64,000 nt of DNA from Alistipes sp. (GTDB lineage Bacteria > Bacteroidota > Bacteroidia > Bacteroidales > Rikenellaceae): the NCBI GenBank assembly GCA_017399485.1, contig JAFQCA010000006.1:62001-126000 (forward strand), written 5' to 3'. How positions within the stretch are numbered: position 1 is the first letter of the stretch; the number at the start of each line of letters is the position of its first letter. A program made the translations under genes and the position numbers. Below, piece after piece: positions 1 to 7,733 of this stretch. The notes under the pieces were generated by a model. That model saw only the letters and a list, made by a program, of their open reading frames with translations, ran no database searches and was not told where the DNA came from.

Positions 1-1
1 G

Positions 2-967
2 CAGGCCGCAAAAACATATATGCCTCTGCTGGAGAAACAGGAGGATGGTTATACCTTGCAGTTTAACGTCGTCGCATCGGCCCACGAGGCTCGTCGCGGC
101 AAGGTCAATCTCGTAGAGTGTGGTAATGCAACACCCAAAGCAGGTATTGCATCTCACGAAGCAGGCAAGGCCGCAGTCGAGGCTTTGGAGAGAGCCGCCG
201 CCGACCTCAAGAGTGGAGAGATAGATGCAGTGGTTACCGCTCCGATTGATAAGGAGAGTGCGCAGAGCGAGGAGTTCCGTTTTACAGGCCACACCGAGTT
301 CTTTGCCTCACATCTGGAGGGCGAGCCGATGATGATTATGTGCAGTGACCGTCTTCGTGTTGGTTTGGTTACAATCCACATCCCCGTAGCAGAGGTTAGC
401 AAGAACATCTCAAAGGAGAAGATTTTGCAATCACTCACAACATTACGCGCCTCGCTGAAGCAGGACTTTGGCATCGTGGAGCCCCGCATCGCAGTACTTG
501 CACTCAACCCCCACGCGGGCGAGGGTGGTATGCTCGGCACTGAGGAGCAGGAGATTATCAAACCCGCCATCGTCGAGGCTTTCGAGCAGGGCACATTAGC
601 ATTCGGCCCATTCCCCGCAGACGGCTTGTTTGCAAACGGAGGTTATATGAAGTATGATGCCGTATTGGCAATGTATCACGACCAAGGCCTGACGCCATTC
701 AAGACTCTATCACCCGATGGTGTGAACTTTACGGCAGGCTTGTCGGCAGTACGTACATCACCCGACCACGGTACGGCTTACGACATCGCGGGCAAGGGCA
801 TAGCCGATGCGCAGTCGATGCGTAACGCCATCTACTCTGCTATTGATATCGTTCGTAACCGCGAAGACTGGGCCAAATGGAACGCCAATCCGTTGCAGCG
901 TTTCGAGCGCGACAAGGGCCGCGACGTATCAATCAAGGATTTGAAGTTACCTGAGCAGGAGGAGTAA
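2..967 (+). CDS. pdxA: 4-hydroxythreonine-4-phosphate dehydrogenase PdxA (5' end outside window)
   Basis: PdxA oxidises and decarboxylates 4-phosphohydroxy-threonine in the DXP-dependent route to pyridoxal phosphate. The frame is open to the left edge (codons from base 2), so roughly 40 N-terminal residues are missing compared with the usual 330-360 aa. Visible family motifs are GHTEFF in the middle, NPHAGEGG, YHDQGLTPFK and the C-terminal TSPDHGTAYDIAGKG; the histidines in these motifs are the divalent-metal ligands known for the family. The protein ends with an acidic tail. It is followed on the same strand by two very small membrane-protein genes and thrS, with no hairpin terminator between them, so they may be co-transcribed. 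Confidence 0.95.
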   Translation, partial: QAAKTYMPLLEKQEDGYTLQFNVVASAHEARRGKVNLVECGNATPKAGIASHEAGKAAVEALERAAADLKSGEIDAVVTAPIDKESAQSEEFRFTGHTEFFASHLEGEPMMIMCSDRLRVGLVTIHIPVAEVSKNISKEKILQSLTTLRASLKQDFGIVEPRIAVLALNPHAGEGGMLGTEEQEIIKPAIVEAFEQGTLAFGPFPADGLFANGGYMKYDAVLAMYHDQGLTPFKTLSPDGVNFTAGLSAVRTSPDHGTAYDIAGKGIADAQSMRNAIYSAIDIVRNREDWAKWNANPLQRFERDKGRDVSIKDLKLPEQEE

Positions 968-976
968 AGAAAGAGA

Positions 977-1011
977 ATTCAAAATTCAAAATCGAAGATT
1001 GAAGATTGAAT
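977..1011. repeat. Short AT-rich direct repeats between genes
   Basis: The gap after pdxA holds two back-to-back 7-mer repeats, AAAATTC-type and GAAGATT-type, each about two copies. Such low-complexity A/T spacers occur between genes in Bacteroidales. No promoter box is visible here. Confidence 0.4.
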
Positions 1012-1026
1012 AAAAATTAAAGAGAT

Positions 1027-1257
1027 ATGTTAGAGCAGGGAAGGCCGCAAAGAACTCGAACCAATATGGCATTGTGGGTATCAGTCGCTATATTGTCAAT
1101 CCTTGGCTTGGGCGCAAATGTCTACAAGGCAAATACCGGCGACGAGTTGGATTGGGCCTCGACCATTGCCGAGGCAGCGTGTCTATTGACGGCAGGACTA
1201 TTTATCTTTGACAATAGACTCAAGAAGCGCAAGGTGCAAGAAGAGGAGAATAAGTAG
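1027..1257 (+). CDS. Small two-helix membrane protein, unknown function
   Basis: This 76-residue protein is not recognised as a named family. It has a short basic N-terminus, a hydrophobic helix at about residues 14-33, a short polar loop with acidic residues, a second hydrophobic helix at about 45-62 and a strongly charged Lys/Arg/Glu tail. That pattern fits a two-pass inner-membrane protein with both ends in the cytoplasm. An in-frame ATG at 1066 (MALWVSVAIL) is an alternative start. It sits 59 bp after pdxA and 29 bp before another two-helix protein of the same layout, and the two may be distant duplicates. Confidence 0.6.
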   Translation: MLEQGRPQRTRTNMALWVSVAILSILGLGANVYKANTGDELDWASTIAEAACLLTAGLFIFDNRLKKRKVQEEENK

Positions 1258-1286
1258 AAAGGTTTAACAAAATAAACTTTAGAGTT

Positions 1287-1484
1287 ATGGAGAGAAAGAG
1301 AGCGTGGAAGATTAACCTTTGGGCACATCGTTTTACGTTGGTATTAGCCATTATTATTTTGGCCATTAACTTTTTCACTTCTCAACCAATCGAGTGGTTC
1401 TATGTCGGTTTGGGAGCATTGATGGTATGCAGCTCGGTGCTGAATATAAAAACCGCCAAACGCGAACTACGCAAAGAAGAATAA
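1287..1484 (+). CDS. Small two-helix membrane protein, unknown function
   Basis: This 65-residue protein has a basic start (MERKRAWK), two hydrophobic helices at about residues 14-31 and 37-53, and a Lys/Arg/Glu-rich tail. Length, topology and tail composition resemble the gene just upstream, although identity is low. The two could be diverged copies or subunits of one small membrane complex, which is inference. No enzyme motif is visible. The gene lies 95 bp before thrS, and the intervening leader looks structured. Confidence 0.6.
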   Translation: MERKRAWKINLWAHRFTLVLAIIILAINFFTSQPIEWFYVGLGALMVCSSVLNIKTAKRELRKEE

Positions 1485-1504
1485 TTTTGAATTAAAAATT
1501 AATC

Positions 1505-1554
1505 GAGCCCGAAACCGTATTCCGTCTCGTAATTGTGGAAGCGGGAGGAGGCTC
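1505..1554 (+). promoter_or_regulatory. Possible structured mRNA leader of thrS
   Basis: Directly upstream of thrS there are nested complementary segments. GAGCC (1505-1509) pairs with GGCTC (1550-1554), and inside it CCG (1515-1517) with CGG (1542-1544) and TTCC (1520-1523) with GGAA (1537-1540). The hairpin is not followed by a T-run, so it is not a terminator. thrS leaders bind ThrRS in some bacteria; whether this one does is unknown. Confidence 0.35.
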
Positions 1555-1579
1555 AAAACATAAAACTTAAATAACAATT

Positions 1580-3526
1580 ATGATTAAAATCACATTTCCT
1601 GATGGCAACGTTAAGGAGTTTGCCAAAGGAACAACTGCTTACCAAGTAGCCGAGAGCATCAGCCCTCGTCTCGCTGCCGACTGTCTGGCCGCTTCGGTAA
1701 ACGGCGCTACTGTCGATATGACACGCGCCATCGACGAGGACGCAACAATCAAGTTCTACAAGTGGGACGATGCCGAGGGCAAGCACGCCTTCTGGCACAC
1801 ATCATCTCACCTCTTGGCAGAGGCTTTGCAGAGTCTCTACCCGGGCATCAAGTTCGGTATCGGCCCTGCTATCGACAACGGATTCTACTACGACGTAGAC
1901 TCTCCCACCCCCATCACCGAGGGCGACTTGGAGGCCATCGAGAAGAAGATGCAGGAGTTGGCTCGCCAGAAAGAGGAGTTGGTGCGTTCTGAGGTATCGA
2001 AAGCCGATGCACTAAAGACATTCACCGAGAAGGGCGACCAATACAAGGTCGAGTTGATTCAAGACCTTGAGGATGGTACCATCTCATTCTATACTAACGG
2101 CTCGTTCACCGACCTTTGTCGTGGTCCGCATATTCCCAACACGGGTGTTATCAAGGCCGTAAAACTTACATCAGTTGCTGGTGCTTACTGGCGCGGTAAC
2201 GAGAAGAACAAGATGCTTACACGTATCTATGGTATCTCGTTCCCCAAGAAGTCAATGCTCGATGAGTATTTGGCTATGATTGAGGAGGCCAAAAAGCGTG
2301 ACCACCGTAAGTTGGGCAAGGATTTGGAACTCTTTATGTTCTCACAGCGCGTAGGTCAGGGTCTTCCGATGTGGTTGCCGAAGGGTGCCGAGTTGCGTGA
2401 CCGTTTGGAGCGTTTCTTGCGCCAGATTCAGAAGGATTATGGTTATCAGCAGGTTATAACTCCGCACATCGGTAACAAGGATTTGTATGTTACATCGGGC
2501 CACTACGCAAAGTATGGCAAGGATTCATTCCAGCCTATCCATACTCCATTTGAGGGTGAGGAGTACTTGCTCAAGCCGATGAACTGCCCCCACCACTGCG
2601 AGATTTATCGTTCGAAACCCCGTTCATATAAGGACCTGCCCGTACGTTTGGCAGAGTTTGGTACGGTATATCGTTACGAACAGTCAGGTGAGTTGCACGG
2701 CCTTACGCGCGTGCGTAGTTTCACACAGGACGATGCTCACCTCTTCGTTCGTCCCGACCAACTTCTGGAGGAGTTCGAAAAGGTTATCGACATCGTGCTA
2801 TATATCTTCCGCACGTTGAAGTTTGATAACTATACAGCACAGATTTCGTTGCGCGACCCCAATAACACCGAGAAGTATATCGGCTCGGACGAGAATTGGG
2901 AGAAGGCCGAGTCGGCTATCATTCAGGCTTGTAAGGAGAAGGGTCTCAACACTACTGTCGAGTTGGGCGAGGCTGCATTCTATGGTCCTAAGTTGGACTT
3001 TATGGTGAAGGATGCTTTGGGCCGCAGTTGGCAGTTGGGTACCATTCAGGTAGACTACAACTTGCCAGAGCGTTTCGACCTTACATACAAAGGCAACGAC
3101 GATAAGTTACATCGCCCGATTATGATTCACCGCGCACCGTTTGGTTCTATGGAGCGTTTCGTGGCCGTTTTGTTGGAGCATACAGCAGGCAAGTTCCCCT
3201 TGTGGCTCACTCCCGACCAAGCAGTTATCCTGCCTATTTCGGAGAAGTTTAACGACTATGCTAACGATGTAGCAAAACGTTTGGGTAAAGCCGATATTCG
3301 TGTACATGTAGATGAGCGTAACGAGAAGATTGGCCGTAAGATTCGCGACAACGAGTTGAAGCGTATTCCGTTCCTGCTCATCGTCGGCGAGAAGGAGGCT
3401 CAAGAGGGCAAGGTATCGGTTCGCGTACAAGGCGAAGGCGACAAGGGTGCTATGACCATTGAGGAGTTCGCAGCACACATTTCGTCTCTCGTCGATGCTG
3501 AAATCGAAGCAAACAAGATGGAGTAA
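1580..3526 (+). CDS. thrS: Threonyl-tRNA synthetase
   Basis: ThrRS charges tRNA-Thr in the cytoplasm. The 648-aa protein has the full class IIa layout: an N-terminal TGS domain (about 1-62), the editing domain with the HxxxH motif (HTSSH, 73-77), and a class II catalytic core. The core includes the zinc-ligand region MNCPHHC (334-340) and motif 2 around the [15 protein letters not shown] stretch. A C-terminal anticodon-binding domain follows. Length is normal for the family. infC follows after 52 bp, the classical thrS-infC order. Confidence 0.98.
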   Translation: MIKITFPDGNVKEFAKGTTAYQVAESISPRLAADCLAASVNGATVDMTRAIDEDATIKFYKWDDAEGKHAFWHTSSHLLAEALQSLYPGIKFGIGPAIDNGFYYDVDSPTPITEGDLEAIEKKMQELARQKEELVRSEVSKADALKTFTEKGDQYKVELIQDLEDGTISFYTNGSFTDLCRGPHIPNTGVIKAVKLTSVAGAYWRGNEKNKMLTRIYGISFPKKSMLDEYLAMIEEAKKRDHRKLGKDLELFMFSQRVGQGLPMWLPKGAELRDRLERFLRQIQKDYGYQQVITPHIGNKDLYVTSGHYAKYGKDSFQPIHTPFEGEEYLLKPMNCPHHCEIYRSKPRSYKDLPVRLAEFGTVYRYEQSGELHGLTRVRSFTQDDAHLFVRPDQLLEEFEKVIDIVLYIFRTLKFDNYTAQISLRDPNNTEKYIGSDENWEKAESAIIQACKEKGLNTTVELGEAAFYGPKLDFMVKDALGRSWQLGTIQVDYNLPERFDLTYKGNDDKLHRPIMIHRAPFGSMERFVAVLLEHTAGKFPLWLTPDQAVILPISEKFNDYANDVAKRLGKADIRVHVDERNEKIGRKIRDNELKRIPFLLIVGEKEAQEGKVSVRVQGEGDKGAMTIEEFAAHISSLVDAEIEANKME

Positions 3527-3578
3527 GGCCACAGGCCACTCCACAAAACAAACATAAGTAAAACAAACATTTACCAAT

Positions 3579-4184
3579 TTGGCAATTACACAAAAACCTT
3601 TTCCGCCGCGTCCCGTACAGAACGGCGGAAACAAGCCTCAGCAGGGGATGCGAGGCAAACGAGTAGAGAAAGAGAACCCCAATCGTATCAACGAGGAGAT
3701 TACCGCCCCGACAGTGCGTCTTGTAGGCGATAATGTCGAGCCTAATACGGTAGTATCACTTCGTGAGGCATTGGCTATGGCAGATGAGATGGAGTTGGAT
3801 TTGATTGAAATTTCACCCAAAGCCGACCCTCCGGTATGTCGCATAGCCGATTACCAAAAGTTCCTCTACCAACAAAAGCGCAAGGCCAAGGAGATTAAGG
3901 CTAAGCAGGTGAAGATTGTAATCAAGGAGATTCGTTTTGGTCCGCAGACCGACGACCACGACTACAACTTCAAACTCAAGCACGCCGAAAACTTCATCAA
4001 GGAGGGCGCGAAGGTTAAGGCATCGGTATTCTTCCGTGGTCGCTCAATCGTATTCAAGGAGCAGGGAGAGATTCTGTTGCTACGTTTCGCTACCGACTTG
4101 GAGGAGATTGCAAAGGTTGAGGCAATGCCTAAACTCGACGGCAAGAAGATGAATATGATTCTTGCGCCCAAGGGCAAGAAGTAA
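3579..4184 (+). CDS. infC: Translation initiation factor IF-3, non-ATG start likely
   Basis: IF-3 binds the 30S subunit, prevents premature joining of 50S and checks initiator tRNA. The conserved body begins at about residue 36 ([10 protein letters not shown]) and contains [15 protein letters not shown] and the C-terminal domain with [16 protein letters not shown]. The start is uncertain. The frame opens at TTG 3579, has an in-frame ATT at 3585 (IF-3 genes often use rare AUU-type starts for self-regulation), and the first ATG is at 3648. An N-terminal basic, Pro/Gln/Gly-rich extension results if translation begins at TTG. The usual rpmI and rplT do not follow; a terminator hairpin comes 30 bp after the stop. 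Confidence 0.93.
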   Translation: MAITQKPFPPRPVQNGGNKPQQGMRGKRVEKENPNRINEEITAPTVRLVGDNVEPNTVVSLREALAMADEMELDLIEISPKADPPVCRIADYQKFLYQQKRKAKEIKAKQVKIVIKEIRFGPQTDDHDYNFKLKHAENFIKEGAKVKASVFFRGRSIVFKEQGEILLLRFATDLEEIAKVEAMPKLDGKKMNMILAPKGKK

Positions 4185-4213
4185 GGGTCTGCAATAAGAC
4201 AAACCCCATAATG

Positions 4214-4263
4214 AAAAATCCGACACGGAGGTCTATAATTCGACTTCCTATGTCGGATTTTTG
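4214..4263 (+). terminator. Rho-independent terminator after infC
   Basis: A perfect 12-bp stem, AAAAATCCGACA (4214-4225) with TGTCGGATTTTT (4251-4262), plus further imperfect pairing inside, ends in a T-run. It closes the thrS-infC unit and excludes starts of the next gene upstream of it. Confidence 0.85.
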
Positions 4264-4296
4264 TGTAAAACGAGTAAAAGGTTGTGGTTTATTTCG

Positions 4297-4304
4297 TACC
4301 TTTG
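4297..4304 (+). promoter_or_regulatory. Promoter -7 box TACCTTTG for the LuxE-like gene
   Basis: TACCTTTG matches the Bacteroidota TAnnTTTG consensus exactly. Its last base is only 5 nt before the ATG at 4310, so the transcript would begin at or next to the start codon. A clear -33 box at the right distance is not seen. Confidence 0.6.
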
Positions 4305-4309
4305 TTATT

Positions 4310-5275
4310 ATGAATTTAGCAGATAAAATATTTTCTATAAAAACCGAGCAGGAGTTTGAGCAGGTGACATTGGAGGTGTTTCGCTTTCAAGCCGAGCATT
4401 GCGCACCCTACAAGCGATATATTGAGTTGCTGGGTGTATCGCCTTGCGAGGTTAAGAGCATTGAGCAGATTCCGTTCCTGCCGATAGAATTTTTCAAGAC
4501 CTTTGATATATATTGCGGCGAGGGCGAGCCTGAAAAGGTCTTCACATCGAGCAACACAGGCGGAACAACGCCCTCGCGTCACGCAATGCAGAGCCTTGCC
4601 CATTACGAGAGAGTCTTTACAGCCGCTTTCGAGTCATTCTATGGTGCGACAGAGCAGTGGAGTATATATGGTCTGTTGCCCAACTATCTCGCTCGCGAAG
4701 GCTCATCGCTGGTATATATGACAGACCGCTTGATATCACGCTGTGGCAGCGGAGGATTCTATCTCGATGATTATGAGAAACTTCTTGCCGACCTTGCCGC
4801 TGACAACAAACCCAAAATCTTGCTCGGAGTGAGTTACGCGCTATGGGATTTGGCCGAACAGTACGCCCCTAAGTTATCCAATACAATAGTTATGGAGACC
4901 GGCGGAATGAAGGGCTACCGCGAGGAGTTACCCAAAGCAGAATTTCATCGCATACTAACTTCAGCATTTGGGGTTGAGCAGATACACTCCGAATATGGAA
5001 TGGCCGAACTCACATCGCAAGCCTACTCTAAGGGAGAGGGCATTTTCCGTGCGCCCAAATGGATGAAAGTTTTGACTCGTGACGTAAACAACCCTTTACG
5101 ACTACAATCCGCAGGAAGTCGTGGAGCGATAAATATTATTGACTTGGCAAACCTTTCGTCGTGTGCGTTTATTGCAACTCAAGATGTTGGTACGGTTCTT
5201 AGTGATGGGGCATTCAGCATCGAAGGCCGTCTGTCGGGCGCCGACATCAGAGGGTGCAACCTGCTTGTCCAATAA
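4310..5275 (+). CDS. LuxE-like acyl-protein synthetase family protein
   Basis: The protein (about 321 aa from ATG 4310) resembles the LuxE / acyl-protein synthetase branch of the adenylate-forming superfamily. LuxE members activate a fatty or carboxylic acid with ATP and form an acyl-enzyme. Visible family features are PFLPIEFFKTF near residue 60, the nucleotide-loop-like TSSNTGGTTPSRH, the mid-protein METGGMKG and the EYGMAELTSQAY segment. The real start is taken as 4310 because the longer frame runs through the infC terminator and the -7 promoter box lies just upstream. The acyl substrate is not predictable. In Bacteroidetes such genes often stand alone, as here. Confidence 0.8.
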   Translation: MNLADKIFSIKTEQEFEQVTLEVFRFQAEHCAPYKRYIELLGVSPCEVKSIEQIPFLPIEFFKTFDIYCGEGEPEKVFTSSNTGGTTPSRHAMQSLAHYERVFTAAFESFYGATEQWSIYGLLPNYLAREGSSLVYMTDRLISRCGSGGFYLDDYEKLLADLAADNKPKILLGVSYALWDLAEQYAPKLSNTIVMETGGMKGYREELPKAEFHRILTSAFGVEQIHSEYGMAELTSQAYSKGEGIFRAPKWMKVLTRDVNNPLRLQSAGSRGAINIIDLANLSSCAFIATQDVGTVLSDGAFSIEGRLSGADIRGCNLLVQ

Positions 5276-5356
5276 CATCTGGCACCTAAAACTAATTTTA
5301 CCAACAAGGTGATTGTTGCCGCCAACCTGAACAAACAATTAAAAATATAGATTACA

Positions 5357-6658
5357 ATGAGACGATTTTTATCAATCTTCGTAGCCATTGTTGCGACATT
5401 CAACGTTTACGTCGCCGAGGCCCAACCCAAACAGACAATAATCACGGTTGCCGTAGCGCCCGAAAACACCGATTGGCAGTATGAATGCGGTGACGATGTG
5501 ACCTTCTCGCTCACAGTGTGCAAGTCGGGTATCCCACTCAAGGGAGTCGAGGTATATTACGAGATTTCAGAGGATATGATGTCTCCGCATAAGAAGGGTA
5601 ACATCACACTCGAAGATGGCACAATGCAGATTGAAGCAGGAACGATGAAACGTCCAGGATTCCTTCGTCTACGTGCGTGGGCTACATACGATGGCAAGCG
5701 ATATGTGGGTACAGCAACTGCAGGCCTCGACATAGACCGCATAGAGCCGACAACTTCTGCGCCCAAGGATTTTGACGAGTTCTGGGCAAAGGCAATAGCC
5801 GACAACAACAAATTGGAGATGTTACCTCGTTTGGAACTTGTACCTGAAAAATGTACCCCCACGGTTAATGTATACTCGGCAAGTTTCCAGAATCTACGCA
5901 ATGGTTGCCGTATGTATGGTACGATGTGCGTACCAGCCAACATCAAGCAGGGTGACAAGTTGCCCGCTATACTGATAGTTCCCGGAGCAGGATGCCGCGC
6001 ACGTACAGGATACTATACCGAGGCAGAGCAAGGTTTTGTCACGTTGGAACTTGGAATCAACCATATACCGACGGTTATGGACGACGAGATTTACGCCCAA
6101 CTGAAGGCCGGTATGATGTACGAATACCAATTCTACAATATGGACAACAAAGACAGATATGTATATAAGGGCATATATGTAGGTTGTGCTCGTGCGGTAG
6201 ATTTTTTGGCCGAACTCGATTTTATAGATGCCAACCGCATAGGTGTGATGGGGGGCTCGCAAGGTGGTGCCTTATCAATCACAACTGCCGTACTCAATCC
6301 CAAAGTGAAGTGTCTGGCAGTCTTCTATCCAGCCCTTGCCGACCTGACTGGTTATCTGCACGGACGTGGCGGAGGCTGGCCTCATCCATTCCGTAATGGC
6401 TATATGGCTACCAAGGAGCGCATCGAGACATCACGATATTATGATGTTGTAAACTTTGCACGCAAGGTAAGTGTACCAGTCTTTTACTCATACGGATTCA
6501 ACGATATGACCTGTTGCCCCACATCAACGACTGCGGCATATAACGCCATTCCCACAGCCGACAAGGAGCGTTGGATTGTTCCCGAAATAGAACATTGGAC
6601 ATATCCTGAGCAGAATACAGCTCGCTCAAAGTGGATGATGGAACAACTCAAAAAATAA
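5357..6658 (+). CDS. Secreted carbohydrate esterase, CE7 acetyl-xylan esterase / cephalosporin-C deacetylase family
   Basis: The 433-aa protein has a Sec signal peptide (hydrophobic residues about 4-20, cleavage after AEA), an N-terminal beta-sandwich extension of about 130 residues, and an alpha/beta-hydrolase domain of the AXE1 type. The nucleophile elbow is GGSQGG with Ser301, the acid is probably Asp383 in FNDMTCCP, and the base His413 in EHWTYPEQ. CE7 enzymes remove acetyl groups from xylo-oligosaccharides or related acetylated sugars. With a signal peptide and no lipobox it probably works in the periplasm. It stands alone and ends at a shared bidirectional terminator. Confidence 0.88.
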   Translation: MRRFLSIFVAIVATFNVYVAEAQPKQTIITVAVAPENTDWQYECGDDVTFSLTVCKSGIPLKGVEVYYEISEDMMSPHKKGNITLEDGTMQIEAGTMKRPGFLRLRAWATYDGKRYVGTATAGLDIDRIEPTTSAPKDFDEFWAKAIADNNKLEMLPRLELVPEKCTPTVNVYSASFQNLRNGCRMYGTMCVPANIKQGDKLPAILIVPGAGCRARTGYYTEAEQGFVTLELGINHIPTVMDDEIYAQLKAGMMYEYQFYNMDNKDRYVYKGIYVGCARAVDFLAELDFIDANRIGVMGGSQGGALSITTAVLNPKVKCLAVFYPALADLTGYLHGRGGGWPHPFRNGYMATKERIETSRYYDVVNFARKVSVPVFYSYGFNDMTCCPTSTTAAYNAIPTADKERWIVPEIEHWTYPEQNTARSKWMMEQLKK

Positions 6659-6679
6659 TATTATAGAAGCAAAGATATG

Positions 6680-6715
6680 AAGGGCTGCACATTGATTTTA
6701 TGCAGCCCTTTTTAT
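6680..6715. terminator. Bidirectional terminator between convergent esterase and GT2 genes
   Basis: AAGGGCTGCA (6680-6689) pairs with TGCAGCCCTT (6701-6710) and is followed by a T-run. It serves the esterase and, less strongly, the convergent glycosyltransferase gene. Confidence 0.8.
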
Positions 6716-6731
6716 AACTTAACATCAGCGT

Positions 6732-7676
6732 CTACATACCCTTGCCCGCTATAAGCCACGCCAACCAATTATAGGCGGCAAGCACCGATGGACGCATCCA
6801 CCGTGGCAGAGCATTGAGGATACGCACCTTACGCTCGATACGCTTGGACATAGTATTGTAGGCAAAGAACTCCAACGCCCGACGCGCCTGACTCGTACCG
6901 CCACGAGCACTCTCGACGAGCGCCTTGCCCAATGCCACACGTGCAACATATTCATTGCTGATAGCCGATGCCGACTCATCATACAAATCCTCCAGCGAGA
7001 ATTCACTCTGCTCGGCGCGATAGATAGAGGCCGAACGATTAGATGCCGACTTTTGGTATATTATCATAGGTTGAGCCCAGAAAGCCACCTCCGCCTCGCG
7101 GGCTATTTTGGTCCATAGATATTGGTCCTCACCCATACGCATACCCACAGGGAAACCGCCCAAACGAAGCACCAAATCACGTCGCAACGTTGTAGCCGAG
7201 GGAATCAGGACATAGCGATGCATAGACTCCGTAAAGAAATCGACCTTGCCCGTCTGCTTGGGTGTTGAGCCAACTATACTTCGCATATTATCCTCGACGT
7301 AAAATCCCGTACCATAGGCACCACATTCGGGCCAGCGCTCAATCATCTCGTGTACCGCTTTCAGGTACTCAGGACTCCATATATCATCACCATCAAGCAG
7401 GGCAACCCACTCGCCTTGTGCCATCTCAATAGCCCTATTACGCGCAGCGCTCACCCCTGCATTTGCTTGGCGCACCAACTTAACGTGAGGCTTATCAGCA
7501 ATCAACTTTTCTACTATCTCGGCACTGCCATCCGTCGAGCCGTCATCTATAACGATAACCTCTCGCGGGCGCACCGATTGCGCCAACACCGAGATAAGCG
7601 TGGTGTAGATAGTTGATGCCTTATTATATAAAGGTATTACAACCGATATGTCACACGAAGGCTTTGTATTCTGCAT
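6732..7676 (-). CDS. Glycosyltransferase family 2
   Basis: A GT-A fold family 2 glycosyltransferase of about 314 aa. After a short N-terminus come the nucleotide-sugar site VVIPLYNKASTI, the IDDGSTDGSAEI loop, ANAGVSAARNRAI, and the metal-binding ALLDGDDIW (DxD-type). The ATG at 7676 is preferred over the upstream ATG at 7733, because a complete promoter lies between them on this strand and the longer frame would overlap the divergent gene. It has no membrane helices. It is divergent from a GNGPSL protein that is also probably sugar related, so both may modify a surface glycan (inference). Confidence 0.88.
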   Translation of the reverse strand: MQNTKPSCDISVVIPLYNKASTIYTTLISVLAQSVRPREVIVIDDGSTDGSAEIVEKLIADKPHVKLVRQANAGVSAARNRAIEMAQGEWVALLDGDDIWSPEYLKAVHEMIERWPECGAYGTGFYVEDNMRSIVGSTPKQTGKVDFFTESMHRYVLIPSATTLRRDLVLRLGGFPVGMRMGEDQYLWTKIAREAEVAFWAQPMIIYQKSASNRSASIYRAEQSEFSLEDLYDESASAISNEYVARVALGKALVESARGGTSQARRALEFFAYNTMSKRIERKVRILNALPRWMRPSVLAAYNWLAWLIAGKGM

Positions 7677-7680
7677 ATTA

Positions 7681-7711
7681 TTGCAAATGTAACGTTTTTT
7701 TATTAGTTTTG
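7681..7711 (+). promoter_or_regulatory. Promoter of the GNGPSL gene (TTG-N20-TAGTTTTG)
   Basis: TTG (7681-7683), a 20-nt spacer and TAGTTTTG (7704-7711) form a plus-strand promoter 22 nt before the ATG at 7734. It shares almost every base with the divergent GT2 promoter. Confidence 0.7.
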
Positions 7712-7714
7712 CAA
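7684..7714 (-). promoter_or_regulatory. Promoter of the GT2 gene (TTG-N20-TACATTTG)
   Basis: Read on the minus strand, TTG (7712-7714), a 20-nt spacer and TACATTTG (7684-7691) match the Bacteroidota promoter. The start codon is only 7 nt beyond the -7 box, implying a very short or absent 5' leader. The element interlocks with the opposite-strand promoter. Confidence 0.75.
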
Positions 7715-7733
7715 TAGGATAAATTGAAGTCAA

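Noticed and set aside
6732-7733. Upstream start of the GT2 gene at 7733
   Set aside because: A complete promoter for this gene lies between 7733 and 7676, so the 19-residue extension would not be transcribed.
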